This document shows positions 26,004 through 34,838 of a stretch of 64,000 nt of DNA, piece by piece. Source of the DNA: Thermotogaceae bacterium (lineage in GTDB: Bacteria > Thermotogota > Thermotogae > Thermotogales > Thermotogaceae). The stretch is taken from assembly GCA_027077795.1 (NCBI GenBank), contig JALWTT010000006.1:310001-374000 (forward strand), in the 5' to 3' direction. How positions within the stretch are numbered: the first letter of the stretch is position 1; the number at the start of each line of letters is the position of its first letter. The translations under genes were made by a program, and so were the position numbers. The notes beneath the pieces were generated by a model, which was given only the letters and a program-made list of their open reading frames with translations, did no database searches and was not told the origin of the DNA.

Positions 26004-26028
26004 TATAATTATTATTATTGAAAATAAT
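26004..26028 (+). promoter_or_regulatory. TATAAT box with adjacent inverted repeat, putative ROK operator
   Basis: TATAAT (26004-26009) has no good -35. Five bases downstream lies ATTATT-GAA-AATAAT, a perfect 6-bp inverted repeat, where a repressor would block initiation. The gap 25899-26150 is otherwise AT-rich and holds no gene. Confidence 0.4.
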
Positions 26029-26150
26029 GTAATAAAAAGAGAAAATAGTGGCTATTCTCGGTTAAATCGATGTATGTATGTGTAATCAGGTATAACCACA
26101 TTTGTTTTTAAAAGTGCTTCTTGATAACTTCAGGGCATGGGAGGGACTGG

Positions 26151-27182
26151 ATGAAGTTGAGTCTGTTCGATGTGGCATGGCACATATTCCAGGAGAATGG
26201 CATAACGAGGAAGGATCTGTCCAGCGAATTTGGCATGAGCTTATCCGGAGTTTCCGTAATTGTAAACAAGCTAAGGGATTTGGGAATAGTTGAAGAGACC
26301 CCCCTTGAAGGTTCGAGAATAGGGAGATCTCCGAGTACTCTTATTCCCAATCCAAAGGTTTTAAACGTATGCGGGGTTGACATGGCTTCCTATGATATAA
26401 CAGTTGGCATCTATGATTTTGGAATGGAGAAACTCGAAGAGCGCTTTATAAACCTGTCTTCATCTGAAGATTTCCTCAAGTCTTCGGCGAGTGCAATAGG
26501 CAAGATGTGTGACGGGACGGACTACATAGGCGTATCTTTACCGGGAATCATAGAATCTCACAGCGGGATACTTTTGAGTGCTGCTATTCCCGAGTTGGAA
26601 GGAAAGGATGTCAAGAGGATCCTCGAGAATATAACAGGGAAACATGTTTGCGTTGTGAACGATGCGAATGCAGCGACAATAGCGGAATATCACCGAAGAA
26701 AGAAGGCTAAGTCTCTTTTAGGCGTGTTCTTTTCCAGAGGAATCGGAATGGGGTACATGAGAAATGGGGAGATATTCATGGGAACGAATGGATATGCAGG
26801 AGAGCTCGGTGGGATATTCGTTGACGAAAGTAGGAAACTGGATGATGTGATTTATGTGGAAAACCTCCCGAGAAGGGCTGAGGATCTTTCGGAGACTTTG
26901 AATCCATCTCATGAGTTGTTTGGGTTTGTAAGTGATGTTGTATCCAGGGTTATTTCGAGCTTGGTGTATCTCTTCGATCCAGGCCTTGTTGTGTTGATCT
27001 CCAGAAAGGAGCTGAGTGATGACGGGGTGGATATGTTGAGAAGCCGCGTTCTCAGGGTGTTAGAGTACCCGTTCAACAAGGAAACCAGAATAGAAGGTCG
27101 AATCCTTGAAGACAACCCTGCAGTTTACGGTTCCGCGATATTGGCTGCAAAATGTTGGCTGAATGAGATTTTAACTGCTTAA
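26151..27182 (+). CDS. ROK-family transcriptional regulator (NagC/XylR type)
   Basis: 343 residues. A winged helix-turn-helix at about residues 5-60 (ITRKDLSSEFGMSLSGVSVI) is joined to a ROK sugar-kinase-like domain with GVDMASYDITVGIYD, SLPGIIESHSGILL and VNDANAATIAEY. The zinc cluster CxCGxxGCxE of active ROK kinases is missing (GYAGELGGIFVDESRK), so this is a sensor without the usual metal site and probably no kinase activity. ATG 26151 is chosen since GGGAGG sits six bases upstream; a TTG 30 bases earlier is less likely. It heads the carbohydrate operon and probably controls it. Confidence 0.85.
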   Translation: MKLSLFDVAWHIFQENGITRKDLSSEFGMSLSGVSVIVNKLRDLGIVEETPLEGSRIGRSPSTLIPNPKVLNVCGVDMASYDITVGIYDFGMEKLEERFINLSSSEDFLKSSASAIGKMCDGTDYIGVSLPGIIESHSGILLSAAIPELEGKDVKRILENITGKHVCVVNDANAATIAEYHRRKKAKSLLGVFFSRGIGMGYMRNGEIFMGTNGYAGELGGIFVDESRKLDDVIYVENLPRRAEDLSETLNPSHELFGFVSDVVSRVISSLVYLFDPGLVVLISRKELSDDGVDMLRSRVLRVLEYPFNKETRIEGRILEDNPAVYGSAILAAKCWLNEILTA

Positions 27183-27198
27183 CGAGGAGAGGGTGATC

Positions 27199-28257
27199 AT
27201 GGAAAAGGTCAGGGTGGGGATTCTGGGAACAGGTGGAATAGCGAAGATACACGCCTGGGCGTTAACAAGTGTTTCTCATATAAAACTTGTTGCCGTGGCA
27301 AGTAGGAGTTTAGAGAGAGCTCGGGATTTTGCAAAGGGTAGATGGAGTGGGAGTCTTTACGCGCCTGGAGATATAGGGCTTTCGTATGAAATAGAAAGAG
27401 CGATGAACTATGACGAAATCCTGGAAAGCGATGAGGTTGATGCAGTTTATGTGTGCCTGCCAAACGCGCTTCATTATGAATATTGCATGAGAGCCATGGA
27501 AAATGGCAAGCACTGCTTTGTAGAGAAGCCCATGACTGTTAAAGCAGAGGAAGCTTGGAAGCTGGTGAAAAAGGCCAAGGAAATGGGGGTAGTCCTCCAA
27601 GTTGGTCACATGTGGAGGTTTCACAACGATGTGAAATTTGCAAGAAGAGTAGTTAAAGAGGGGATCATAGGGGACATCGTCAGGGTCAAAGCCTATTCCA
27701 TCCATGTTTTCTTCTATCCAAAAGGATGGTTTGTCGATCCGAGGTTATCAGGTGGAGGAGCGCTTTTGGACATGGGAGTTCATGCTATAGATACGGTGCA
27801 GTTTGTTCTGGGCGAAGGATACTCGAGTGTGTATGCGGATATCTCCACCTCGTACATAAATTACCCCGTGGATGACACAGACGTTCTCTTCTTGAAAACC
27901 ATTTCTGGAATCCCTGTTTTAGTGGAAAGCGGATGGGCACAGATGTTCTCCTCAAAGAAAGAAGCCAGCATTGAAATATACGGGGAAAAGGGATTTGTAA
28001 GCGTATTTCCGACGTTCGCGATAACAAGCTTAGCAGGAGAGTACGGAGAATTTCGACCGTCAAAACCGGAATCTCACGAATCCCTTGAGATGTTTAGAAG
28101 ACAGGCGGAGAATTTCGCAAAGTCCATTCTGGGGATTGAGGAACCTCTGTGCAGCGGTGAAGATGGAGCTAAGGTTATCGGGGTGGTCGAAGCTGCATAT
28201 GAGTCATCGAAGAAGGGGGTTTTTGTTGATGTGAACTCAACGGGGGTGAACCCCTAA
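27199..28257 (+). CDS. Gfo/Idh/MocA-family NAD(P)-dependent dehydrogenase
   Basis: 352 residues. The Rossmann motif VGILGTGGIAKIHAWAL is at the N-terminus, and FVEKPM carries the catalytic lysine of the EKP motif. HMWRFHNDVKFAR and GGGALLDMGVHAIDTVQF form the C-terminal substrate domain with the conserved DxGxHxxD histidine. Such enzymes oxidise a sugar or cyclitol hydroxyl, often at C3. It begins at ATG 27199 after GAGGAG; a GTG two codons upstream is too close to the ribosome site. It is the second gene of the sugar operon, 17 bases after the regulator. Confidence 0.88.
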   Translation: MEKVRVGILGTGGIAKIHAWALTSVSHIKLVAVASRSLERARDFAKGRWSGSLYAPGDIGLSYEIERAMNYDEILESDEVDAVYVCLPNALHYEYCMRAMENGKHCFVEKPMTVKAEEAWKLVKKAKEMGVVLQVGHMWRFHNDVKFARRVVKEGIIGDIVRVKAYSIHVFFYPKGWFVDPRLSGGGALLDMGVHAIDTVQFVLGEGYSSVYADISTSYINYPVDDTDVLFLKTISGIPVLVESGWAQMFSSKKEASIEIYGEKGFVSVFPTFAITSLAGEYGEFRPSKPESHESLEMFRRQAENFAKSILGIEEPLCSGEDGAKVIGVVEAAYESSKKGVFVDVNSTGVNP

Positions 28258-28279
28258 AAAAGTCGGGAGGTGTTGTCTT

Positions 28280-29542
28280 ATGAGGAAACTTCTGGTTATT
28301 CTTATTGCAGCTGTTTTTATGTTCGCACTAGGAGAAAGGATCACGTTCTGGTACATGGGTAGCGAGACTCCGAGCGTTCAGAAGATGAAGGCAGAGCTCA
28401 TAAACGAGTTCAAGAAAGAATACGGAATAGACGTTGACTGGGAAACCATATCTTGGGATGACGCGTGGAACAAGCTGACAGCGGCTATAGCCTCCGGAGA
28501 TGTTCCAGACGTGTCCATGGTTGGTTTCACCTGGGCTGCGTCGTTCTACTACTCTGGGGCAACGATAGATCTGAAACCGTACGTGGGAAAATATTTCCCA
28601 CCCAAAGAAGACTGGATACCTGGAGGATGGGCTTCCATGGTTGGAAATGGGCACGTGTACTCTGTGGTCTGGGACGCTGATACGACTGGTTTCTTGATAA
28701 GGAAGGACCTGTTCGAGAAGGCTGGAATTAAGCCACCTGAAACTTGGGTTGACATGATAGTCGATGCGAAGTTACTTCAGAAGAAGCTTGGGATGAAGTA
28801 TCCAATACTCATACCTCTTCACGGTTGGGATGGAGTGCATGTTTATCAAATATTCGCCTGGCAAAACGGTACAGATTGGTTCACACCGGATGGTAAAAAA
28901 GCAGTTATAGACAACCCGCTCAACGTTCAAGCAATCTCCTTCATCTACGATTTGATAACGAAGTACAAGGTCATGGATCCAGCAGTTGTGGAATACGGTG
29001 GGGACGAAGCCATGGCCAACATATACAACGGTAACGCGGCTATGACCTACGTCGGAGGAAATGATGTTTACAACCTTCTTTTCCAATACCCGGATCTCAA
29101 GGATAAGATTGCTTTTGTCAAACCGCCCGCAGGGTTCTTTGGAGACGCTGCTGCCTTCTTGAGCCCAGACAACCTTGTTGTGTTCAAGGGTAGCAAACAT
29201 AAGGAAGCCGCTTTGAAATGGATAAAGTTCCTCTCCGAGAAGAGAGCTCAGGTTATCTACTGCTCTGCTGTTGGTCTCCCATCACCACTAAAAGCTGCTT
29301 GGAAAGATCCTGCCTTCTCCACTCCATTCTGGAAGGGACTCTGGGAAAACGTTCAAGTTGGTAAATCCTCCATGCTGATACCGGCTTTTGGTTTTGCTGA
29401 GAACACCATGAAGATGACCATAGCCAAGATAAACAACGCTTTGTCAAATGGAAACTACAGCAAGGAATACCTTGAAAAAGCCTTGGAGGAGGTCAACAAG
29501 AAAGTTCAAAATGAGATAAACAGACTCTCGACAAGTCATTGA
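28280..29542 (+). CDS. ABC sugar transporter substrate-binding protein (family 1)
   Basis: 420 residues with a signal peptide (LLVILIAAVFMFALG) and no lipobox. The mature part starts ERITFWYMGSE and contains WDDAWNKLTAAIASGDVPDV, the SBP_bac_1 pattern of carbohydrate-binding proteins; many aromatic residues (WYM, WDG, FAWQNG) suit sugar stacking. Together with the two permeases downstream it forms a CUT1 importer lacking its own ATPase. A partial terminator after the gene would raise its expression above that of the permeases. Confidence 0.92.
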   Translation: MRKLLVILIAAVFMFALGERITFWYMGSETPSVQKMKAELINEFKKEYGIDVDWETISWDDAWNKLTAAIASGDVPDVSMVGFTWAASFYYSGATIDLKPYVGKYFPPKEDWIPGGWASMVGNGHVYSVVWDADTTGFLIRKDLFEKAGIKPPETWVDMIVDAKLLQKKLGMKYPILIPLHGWDGVHVYQIFAWQNGTDWFTPDGKKAVIDNPLNVQAISFIYDLITKYKVMDPAVVEYGGDEAMANIYNGNAAMTYVGGNDVYNLLFQYPDLKDKIAFVKPPAGFFGDAAAFLSPDNLVVFKGSKHKEAALKWIKFLSEKRAQVIYCSAVGLPSPLKAAWKDPAFSTPFWKGLWENVQVGKSSMLIPAFGFAENTMKMTIAKINNALSNGNYSKEYLEKALEEVNKKVQNEINRLSTSH

Positions 29543-29547
29543 ATTAA

Positions 29548-29566
29548 GGGCCCCTCGGGGCCCTTT
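29548..29566 (+). terminator. Short GC hairpin between binding protein and permease
   Basis: GGGCCC, loop CTCG, GGGCCC followed by only TTT. The short T run suggests partial termination or mRNA stabilisation rather than an operon end. Confidence 0.55.
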
Positions 29567-29580
29567 CGCGAGGTGTTAGC

Positions 29581-30492
29581 ATGCCTTCTTTGAGCTCTAA
29601 AAGGAAGAGATGGGCATATAGCTTTGTTTTACCTGTTGTTATCTTGACTTTTCTCACCCAGTTTATACCTATACTGTGGGACATATACATGAGCTTTCAT
29701 GAGCTTGACCTTTACTATATAGGTAGGATAAAAGAAGCTCCTTTCGTGGGAATTCAGAACTATTCCTACGCTTTGAACATGTTCTCTACCTATGGAGCGG
29801 ATTTTTGGAATTCCGTGAAGGTCACGATCGTCTATGTCACGATCTCCGAGATATTTTGCTACATATTTGGAATGGGAGCAGCTTTACTCCTCAACAGAGA
29901 TTTCAAAGGTAGAAACCTTTTGAGGGGTCTTTTCTTGTTACCATGGATCTTGCCGAGTGTAGTTTCAATAACCACATTCAGCCAAATGTTCTCGAAGAAT
30001 TGGGGAATAATAAATCACACGCTCATGAAACTTCACCTCATTAAGGAACCTCTGATGTGGCTTTCAGGTAGAAACGCCATATACGCTCTGGCTATTAGTA
30101 GCATATGGGTTAGCTGGCCTTTTTGGTACATAATACTCCTGGGAGGAATGCAGGAAATACCTTCGGAACTCTATGAGGTGGCGGAAATAGATGGGGCTAA
30201 TGCATGGCAGAAGTTGATATACATAACCATCCCTCTTTTAAGACCGGTCACGGTGATTCTATTCTTGCTGACCAGCATCTGGACCTTCAACGATTTCAGC
30301 ACACCTTTCATACTGTTTGGAAAGGTTCCTCCACCCAGTGCGGACCTGATATCCATACATATATATAACACGACATTCACAAATTGGAATTTCGGATTGG
30401 GAGCTGCGATGATAAACATAATCATAATGTTCCTATCAGTGGTCGCGCTTGTATACATAAACAAAGTTGGGACATGGAGGGAAGGCCTGTGA
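29581..30492 (+). CDS. ABC sugar permease, MalF/UgpA type
   Basis: 303 residues with six hydrophobic helices. The EAA loop contacting the ATPase is YEVAEIDGANAWQKLIYITI, typical of CUT1 permeases. The gene starts with ATG after CGAGGTGTTAGC and overlaps the second permease by four bases (GTGA). No ATPase gene occurs in the operon, so a shared MsmX/MalK-type ATPase encoded elsewhere probably powers it. Confidence 0.92.
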   Translation: MPSLSSKRKRWAYSFVLPVVILTFLTQFIPILWDIYMSFHELDLYYIGRIKEAPFVGIQNYSYALNMFSTYGADFWNSVKVTIVYVTISEIFCYIFGMGAALLLNRDFKGRNLLRGLFLLPWILPSVVSITTFSQMFSKNWGIINHTLMKLHLIKEPLMWLSGRNAIYALAISSIWVSWPFWYIILLGGMQEIPSELYEVAEIDGANAWQKLIYITIPLLRPVTVILFLLTSIWTFNDFSTPFILFGKVPPPSADLISIHIYNTTFTNWNFGLGAAMINIIIMFLSVVALVYINKVGTWREGL

Positions 30493-31337
30493 AAGTCAAA
30501 AGAGCTATAACGAATACGTTCTTCTGGATTGCCATATCTGTATATCTCGTGATAATTTTCTTTCCAGTCTTCTGGTTGATTTCGGGAAGCTTGAAGACGA
30601 CTCTCGAGCTCACGGGAACCACGCCACACTTCATACCTAAAAAAGTGCACTTTGAAAATTACATATACATATGGAGGGACATACCACTCGCCCGATACTT
30701 CAAGAACAGCCTAATAATAGCCACGGCTGCTACCTTCTTGGCAGTTCTCATATCCGTTATAGGGGCCTACGGATTTTCGAGGTTCGAGTTTCCGGGTAGA
30801 CAATTTTTCGGAAATTCCCTGATATTCACCCAGCTTTTTCCCAGCATATCTTTTCTTATACCTTACTACGCCATGTTCATACTATTCTACAAGATAACGG
30901 GAATAAGACTCATAGGAGGATACACTGGGATCATATTCACCATGATGGTTTTCGCTCTCCCCGTTGATGTCTGGCTTATGAAAGGATATATAGATGCTAT
31001 ACCTAAGGAATTGGAAGAAGCCGCGTTAATAGATGGTTGCAACTATTTTCAAGCTTTTTTCAAGGTTGTTTTTCCACTACTCGCGCCCAGTGTAGCCGCG
31101 GTGTTCATCATCTCATTTATGCAAGCGTGGAACGAGGTTCTGTTCGCTTCGGTTTTGACCAACTCGCGAACCAGAACTCTGGCCATAGGAATTCTTGAAT
31201 ACAGGACTAAGTATTTCAGCAATTGGAGCTACATATTCGCAGCTGGTGTGACCATCAGTATTCCTGTTTTGATCCTGTTCACGGTGCTCCAAAGGTACAT
31301 AATCCGCGGGCTCATGAGAGGAGCCCTAAAGGGATAA
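30489..31337 (+). CDS. ABC sugar permease, MalG/UgpE type
   Basis: 282 residues with six helices. The EAA motif is LEEAALIDGCNYFQAFFKVV. The GTG start at 30489 is supported by GGAGG eight bases upstream and by GTGA overlap with the first permease; an open frame extends upstream to 30384 but is inside the other permease. It ends 12 bases before the aminotransferase gene. Confidence 0.92.
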   Translation: MKVKRAITNTFFWIAISVYLVIIFFPVFWLISGSLKTTLELTGTTPHFIPKKVHFENYIYIWRDIPLARYFKNSLIIATAATFLAVLISVIGAYGFSRFEFPGRQFFGNSLIFTQLFPSISFLIPYYAMFILFYKITGIRLIGGYTGIIFTMMVFALPVDVWLMKGYIDAIPKELEEAALIDGCNYFQAFFKVVFPLLAPSVAAVFIISFMQAWNEVLFASVLTNSRTRTLAIGILEYRTKYFSNWSYIFAAGVTISIPVLILFTVLQRYIIRGLMRGALKG

Positions 31338-31349
31338 GGGGGTGCTCCA

Positions 31350-32588
31350 ATGGATAAACTTGCTATTTTCGGTGGAAGTCCTGTGCGGAAAGAACCGATT
31401 CCCCCTTGGCCAGTTTTTCACGAGGAATATTCTGAAACCCTTTTGAATGTTTTGGGGGAAGGGGGATTTTCTGAGCTCACTGGGAACATTTCGGAAGAGT
31501 TCGCGAGGAAATTCTCAGAAAAGATCGGAACTAAGTACGGGCTTACAGTATCGAATGGAACCGCCGCGATACATCTGGCTCTCATAGGAGTAGGTGTTAA
31601 CCCTGGAGACGAAGTCCTCGTTCCATCGCATACGTTCATAGGATCTGCGACTCCCGTTTTGATGCAGAACGCCATACCGGTTTTTGTGGACGTGGATGAG
31701 GATACCTATACTATGGACCCAGAGGATCTCGAAAGGAAGATCACCGATAGGAGCAAAGCGGTGATAGTTGTCCATCTGAATGGAAATCCGGCGAACATGG
31801 AGAGGATAATGGAAGTGGCTAGAAAACACGGCTTAAGGGTTATAGAAGATTGTGCGCAAGCTCATGGGGCAACTTTTGACGAAAAATATGTAGGATCGAT
31901 CGGAGATGTGGGAACATTCAGCTTTTGGGAAGACAAGATAATTACCACAGCTGGAGAGGGAGGGATGGTTGTGACAAATGACCTTGAGATATTTGAGAGA
32001 ATGAAGGCGGCTAAATCCCATGGGGAAACTGAGTTCAGGAAGGGAGAGGAAAGGAGATATCTTCATGCGTTTCTTGGTTATAACTACAGGATGACGGAAT
32101 TTCAAGCTATGTATGGTATCCTTGAGCTTGAAAATCTTGATGGATACGTGGAGAAAAGGAGAGAAAATGCCTCGTTTTTGAACAGAGAACTGGGAAAACT
32201 AGATGGGATTTTTACACCTGTCGAAACTCCGAGGGGAAAGCATGTCTATTACAAGTACATAGTGAAAGTGGATGAATCCGTGCTTGGAAAGAGTGCGAAG
32301 TGGATAAAAGAAGCGTTGAAGTCTGAGGGTATAGAGATCAGTGAAAGGTATTCTATCCCTCTGTACTCTCAGCCAGTTTTCAAGGATAAGAGAACTTACG
32401 GAAGCTCAAGCTGGCCATATGATTGCGTGGATAAATCTTATGATTACTCAAATTGCTGTCCCAAAACCGAGAGGATAAGTGGAAAGCTTTTGACTCTTTA
32501 CGTTCATCCTACTGTTGACAAAGAATATCTGAGCGATGTGGCTCGTGCCTTTGAAAAAGTGTGGAATTATTTAGGATTTGAGACTTGA
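31350..32588 (+). CDS. DegT/DnrJ/EryC1-family PLP aminotransferase
   Basis: 412 residues. The sugar aminotransferase fold is shown by SNGTAAIHLALIGVGVNPGD, VIEDCAQAHGA and GTFSFWEDKIITTAGEGGM, where Lys196 is the likely PLP lysine, plus GYNYRMTEFQA near the substrate site. Members transfer an amino group to a keto-sugar or keto-cyclitol (perosamine, 3-aminoquinate, scyllo-inosamine, kanosamine pathways). In a catabolic operon next to a Gfo/Idh dehydrogenase it may work in reverse on an imported amino sugar or amino-cyclitol; this is inference. Confidence 0.87.
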   Translation: MDKLAIFGGSPVRKEPIPPWPVFHEEYSETLLNVLGEGGFSELTGNISEEFARKFSEKIGTKYGLTVSNGTAAIHLALIGVGVNPGDEVLVPSHTFIGSATPVLMQNAIPVFVDVDEDTYTMDPEDLERKITDRSKAVIVVHLNGNPANMERIMEVARKHGLRVIEDCAQAHGATFDEKYVGSIGDVGTFSFWEDKIITTAGEGGMVVTNDLEIFERMKAAKSHGETEFRKGEERRYLHAFLGYNYRMTEFQAMYGILELENLDGYVEKRRENASFLNRELGKLDGIFTPVETPRGKHVYYKYIVKVDESVLGKSAKWIKEALKSEGIEISERYSIPLYSQPVFKDKRTYGSSSWPYDCVDKSYDYSNCCPKTERISGKLLTLYVHPTVDKEYLSDVARAFEKVWNYLGFET

Positions 32589-32633
32589 TGTTTCATCATG
32601 GCTTTATAGAACCTGTGGGAGAGGAGGAAGAAA

Positions 32634-33872
32634 ATGAGGGTATCTGTTATAGGTGCCGGCAGTTCCTACACACCAGAGCTTCTCAAAGGGTTAAAGGAGA
32701 TTGAAAAAGACACGGGGCTCGAAGAAATCTGTCTTTACGACATAAACGAGGAGAAGCTCGGTGTTATAGAGGGATTTTCCAAGAGATACCTCAAAGGGGA
32801 ACTCAAGGTGGTTTCTGAGAAGAATTTTGATGACTGTGTTGGAAATGCGAGTTATGTGATATTCCAATTTAGGCCAGGAGGACTTGAAGGAAGACTCAAA
32901 GATGAAACGATTCCACTGAAGTATGGGCTCATCGGTCAGGAGACAACCGGTGTTGGCGGATTTGCAATGGCGATGAGAGTTTTCCCGGTTGTGGAGGATT
33001 ACATAAACAGAATAGAAAAGGTTTCGAATGCCTTTGTGATAAATTTTACCAACCCCTCTGGCCATGTGAGTGAATTCGTTTTGAACTATCTGAATTTTGA
33101 TAGGTTTGTAGGTCTGTGTAACATTCCCATAAACTTGATAAAAGCTATCGCAGATCTGCTTGATGCAAGCATGGATGACATTTTTCTGAAGTACTATGGG
33201 TTAAACCACCTGACATTTCTGGAGAGGGTTTATCTGGGAAACAGGGATGTGACAGACGAAGTTATGGAGAAGGTGAAATATTCTCCAGCAAATCTTGATA
33301 GCGATCTTCCCGTAGACCTTATGAAAACCCTTGGGCTCTTTCTGAATTCGTATCTGAAATATTATCTATTCGAAAGGGAAACCGTCAAAAAACTGGAAAA
33401 GGCCACTCCAAGGGCGAAAGTGGTGATGAAAATAGAAAGGGATCTTTTCAAAGAGTATGAAAGCTCGGACGAGATTCCAAAGGATCTCATGAGGAGGGGC
33501 GGCAGCATGTATTCAACTGCCGCGGCTTTGCTCTTAAGGGATCTACATGGATCCACCGGAAGAATCCACATAGTGAACACCAGAAATTCCGGTGCTGTCT
33601 CGAACATTCCGAAAGATTACGTAATGGAAGTTCCATCGTTGACAAAGGGAGGAAAGATTTTCCCTGTGTCCATGGGGGAAGCTGATCCGTTTGCCGTAGC
33701 TTTCATTCACCATATAAAGATGTATGAAAGGATAGCTATTGAAGCTTACTTGAAGCATTCAAGGAGACTAGCGCTTAAGGCCCTTCTACTTCATCCACTC
33801 GGTCCAGATTACGATTTCGCTGAAAGCCTGTTGGACGATTTGATAGAAGCAAATGGATTTGATTTGAAATGA
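32634..33872 (+). CDS. Glycoside hydrolase family 4, 6-phospho-beta-glucosidase-like
   Basis: 412 residues. The NAD-binding GAGSSYTP is at residues 7-14, IGQETTGVGGFAMA at 100-113 and NFTNPSG at 137-143; the metal ligands Cys162 (LCNIP) and His192 (GLNHLTF) are present. GH4 enzymes need NAD+ and Mn2+ and cleave by oxidation at C3 and elimination. IGQETTGVGGF groups it with phospho-beta-glucosidases (BglT/LicH). GH4 enzymes normally act on 6-phosphosugars, but this operon encodes an ABC importer rather than a PTS, so a kinase would have to act first or the substrate is atypical. Confidence 0.9.
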   Translation: MRVSVIGAGSSYTPELLKGLKEIEKDTGLEEICLYDINEEKLGVIEGFSKRYLKGELKVVSEKNFDDCVGNASYVIFQFRPGGLEGRLKDETIPLKYGLIGQETTGVGGFAMAMRVFPVVEDYINRIEKVSNAFVINFTNPSGHVSEFVLNYLNFDRFVGLCNIPINLIKAIADLLDASMDDIFLKYYGLNHLTFLERVYLGNRDVTDEVMEKVKYSPANLDSDLPVDLMKTLGLFLNSYLKYYLFERETVKKLEKATPRAKVVMKIERDLFKEYESSDEIPKDLMRRGGSMYSTAAALLLRDLHGSTGRIHIVNTRNSGAVSNIPKDYVMEVPSLTKGGKIFPVSMGEADPFAVAFIHHIKMYERIAIEAYLKHSRRLALKALLLHPLGPDYDFAESLLDDLIEANGFDLK

Positions 33873-33884
33873 GGAGGGATTTCC

Positions 33885-34838
33885 TTGATTTTTCTTGGAG
33901 TAGATGTTGGAGGAACAAAGACAGATGTACTCGTGGTAAACGAGATGGGGAGGGTTTTAGGAAGGTACATAGGTGGCCCAGGAAATCACGAATCTTTAGG
34001 AGTGGAGGGGGCATACAGGGAGATTAACAGATCCATTAAAAAGGCTTTGAGAAAAGCCGATCTGGACAAATCTGAGGTGGACTATGCTTTTTTCGGCATG
34101 GCGGGTTTTGATCACGAGGAAGACCGAGATGTGATAGACGAAATTCTCAGGAAGATAGGATTGAAAAATTACAGTTTTGACAACGACGGTAGAATAGCGC
34201 TCAAATCTGGTACCGGTGATGACATAGGGATAATGGTCAGTTGCGGAACAGGAAGTGTGAGCTATGCATCTGATGGGAGAAAGATCAGCAGGATAGGCGG
34301 ATACTCTTGGGGCTTTGGAGAAAGACTGGGGTCCTACTTGATATCCGGCATGATCACATCGGCAGTTGTCAGGTCAAAAGACGGCAGGGGTTATAAGAGT
34401 AAGCTGGTTGAAAAAGTAGAATCAGAAATTGGAATGAGTGTGGAAAAGCTCAGGAGGATTTCCAGAAATGGAGTATCGGCTCTCTCTGAGTATGTGCCAA
34501 GGATAATTTCCTCGTTGTTTTGGGCGTATGAGGATCATGATTTTGTCGCCACGAAGATTGTCTTGGAAATCGCCGAGGAGGTTGTCAAGATAGCTTCAGC
34601 TCACAGGAGAGTTCTTCATTTGAAAGCTCCCGTAAAGCTCGTTCTAGAGGGAACGTTTTTCAAAAAATCACCCAAGTATTTCTTGGAGCTGATCTCTTCG
34701 GCCTTGGGAGAGGAGTTCTACGTTTCAGTTCCGAAACACCCTCCTGTTGTAGGAGCGGTCCTCTTGGCCATGGATATGGGGAAGTTGAACTCCAAGGAGT
34801 ATTTCGAAAAGATCATATCCCAGATCAACCGAGTTTGA
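33885..34838 (+). CDS. BadF/BadG-type sugar kinase (N-acetylglucosamine kinase-like)
   Basis: 317 residues of the actin/hexokinase superfamily. The phosphate-1 loop is GVDVGGTKTDVLVV, GMAGFD follows, and SCGTGSVSYA is the adenosine/phosphate-2 region. The family includes N-acetylglucosamine kinases and BadF-type ATPases; no Fe-S cysteines are seen, favouring a sugar kinase. The TTG start has GAGGAGGG upstream. As the last gene of the operon it could make the phosphorylated substrate needed by the GH4 enzyme. It overlaps the convergent MFS gene by 14 bases. Confidence 0.82.
   Translation: MIFLGVDVGGTKTDVLVVNEMGRVLGRYIGGPGNHESLGVEGAYREINRSIKKALRKADLDKSEVDYAFFGMAGFDHEEDRDVIDEILRKIGLKNYSFDNDGRIALKSGTGDDIGIMVSCGTGSVSYASDGRKISRIGGYSWGFGERLGSYLISGMITSAVVRSKDGRGYKSKLVEKVESEIGMSVEKLRRISRNGVSALSEYVPRIISSLFWAYEDHDFVATKIVLEIAEEVVKIASAHRRVLHLKAPVKLVLEGTFFKKSPKYFLELISSALGEEFYVSVPKHPPVVGAVLLAMDMGKLNSKEYFEKIISQINRV

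Noticed and set aside
28240-28262. Small GGGGTGAACCCC hairpin at the end of the Gfo/Idh gene
   Set aside because: It is followed by AAAAAA, not T, so it is not a terminator on the plus strand, and the stem is very short.
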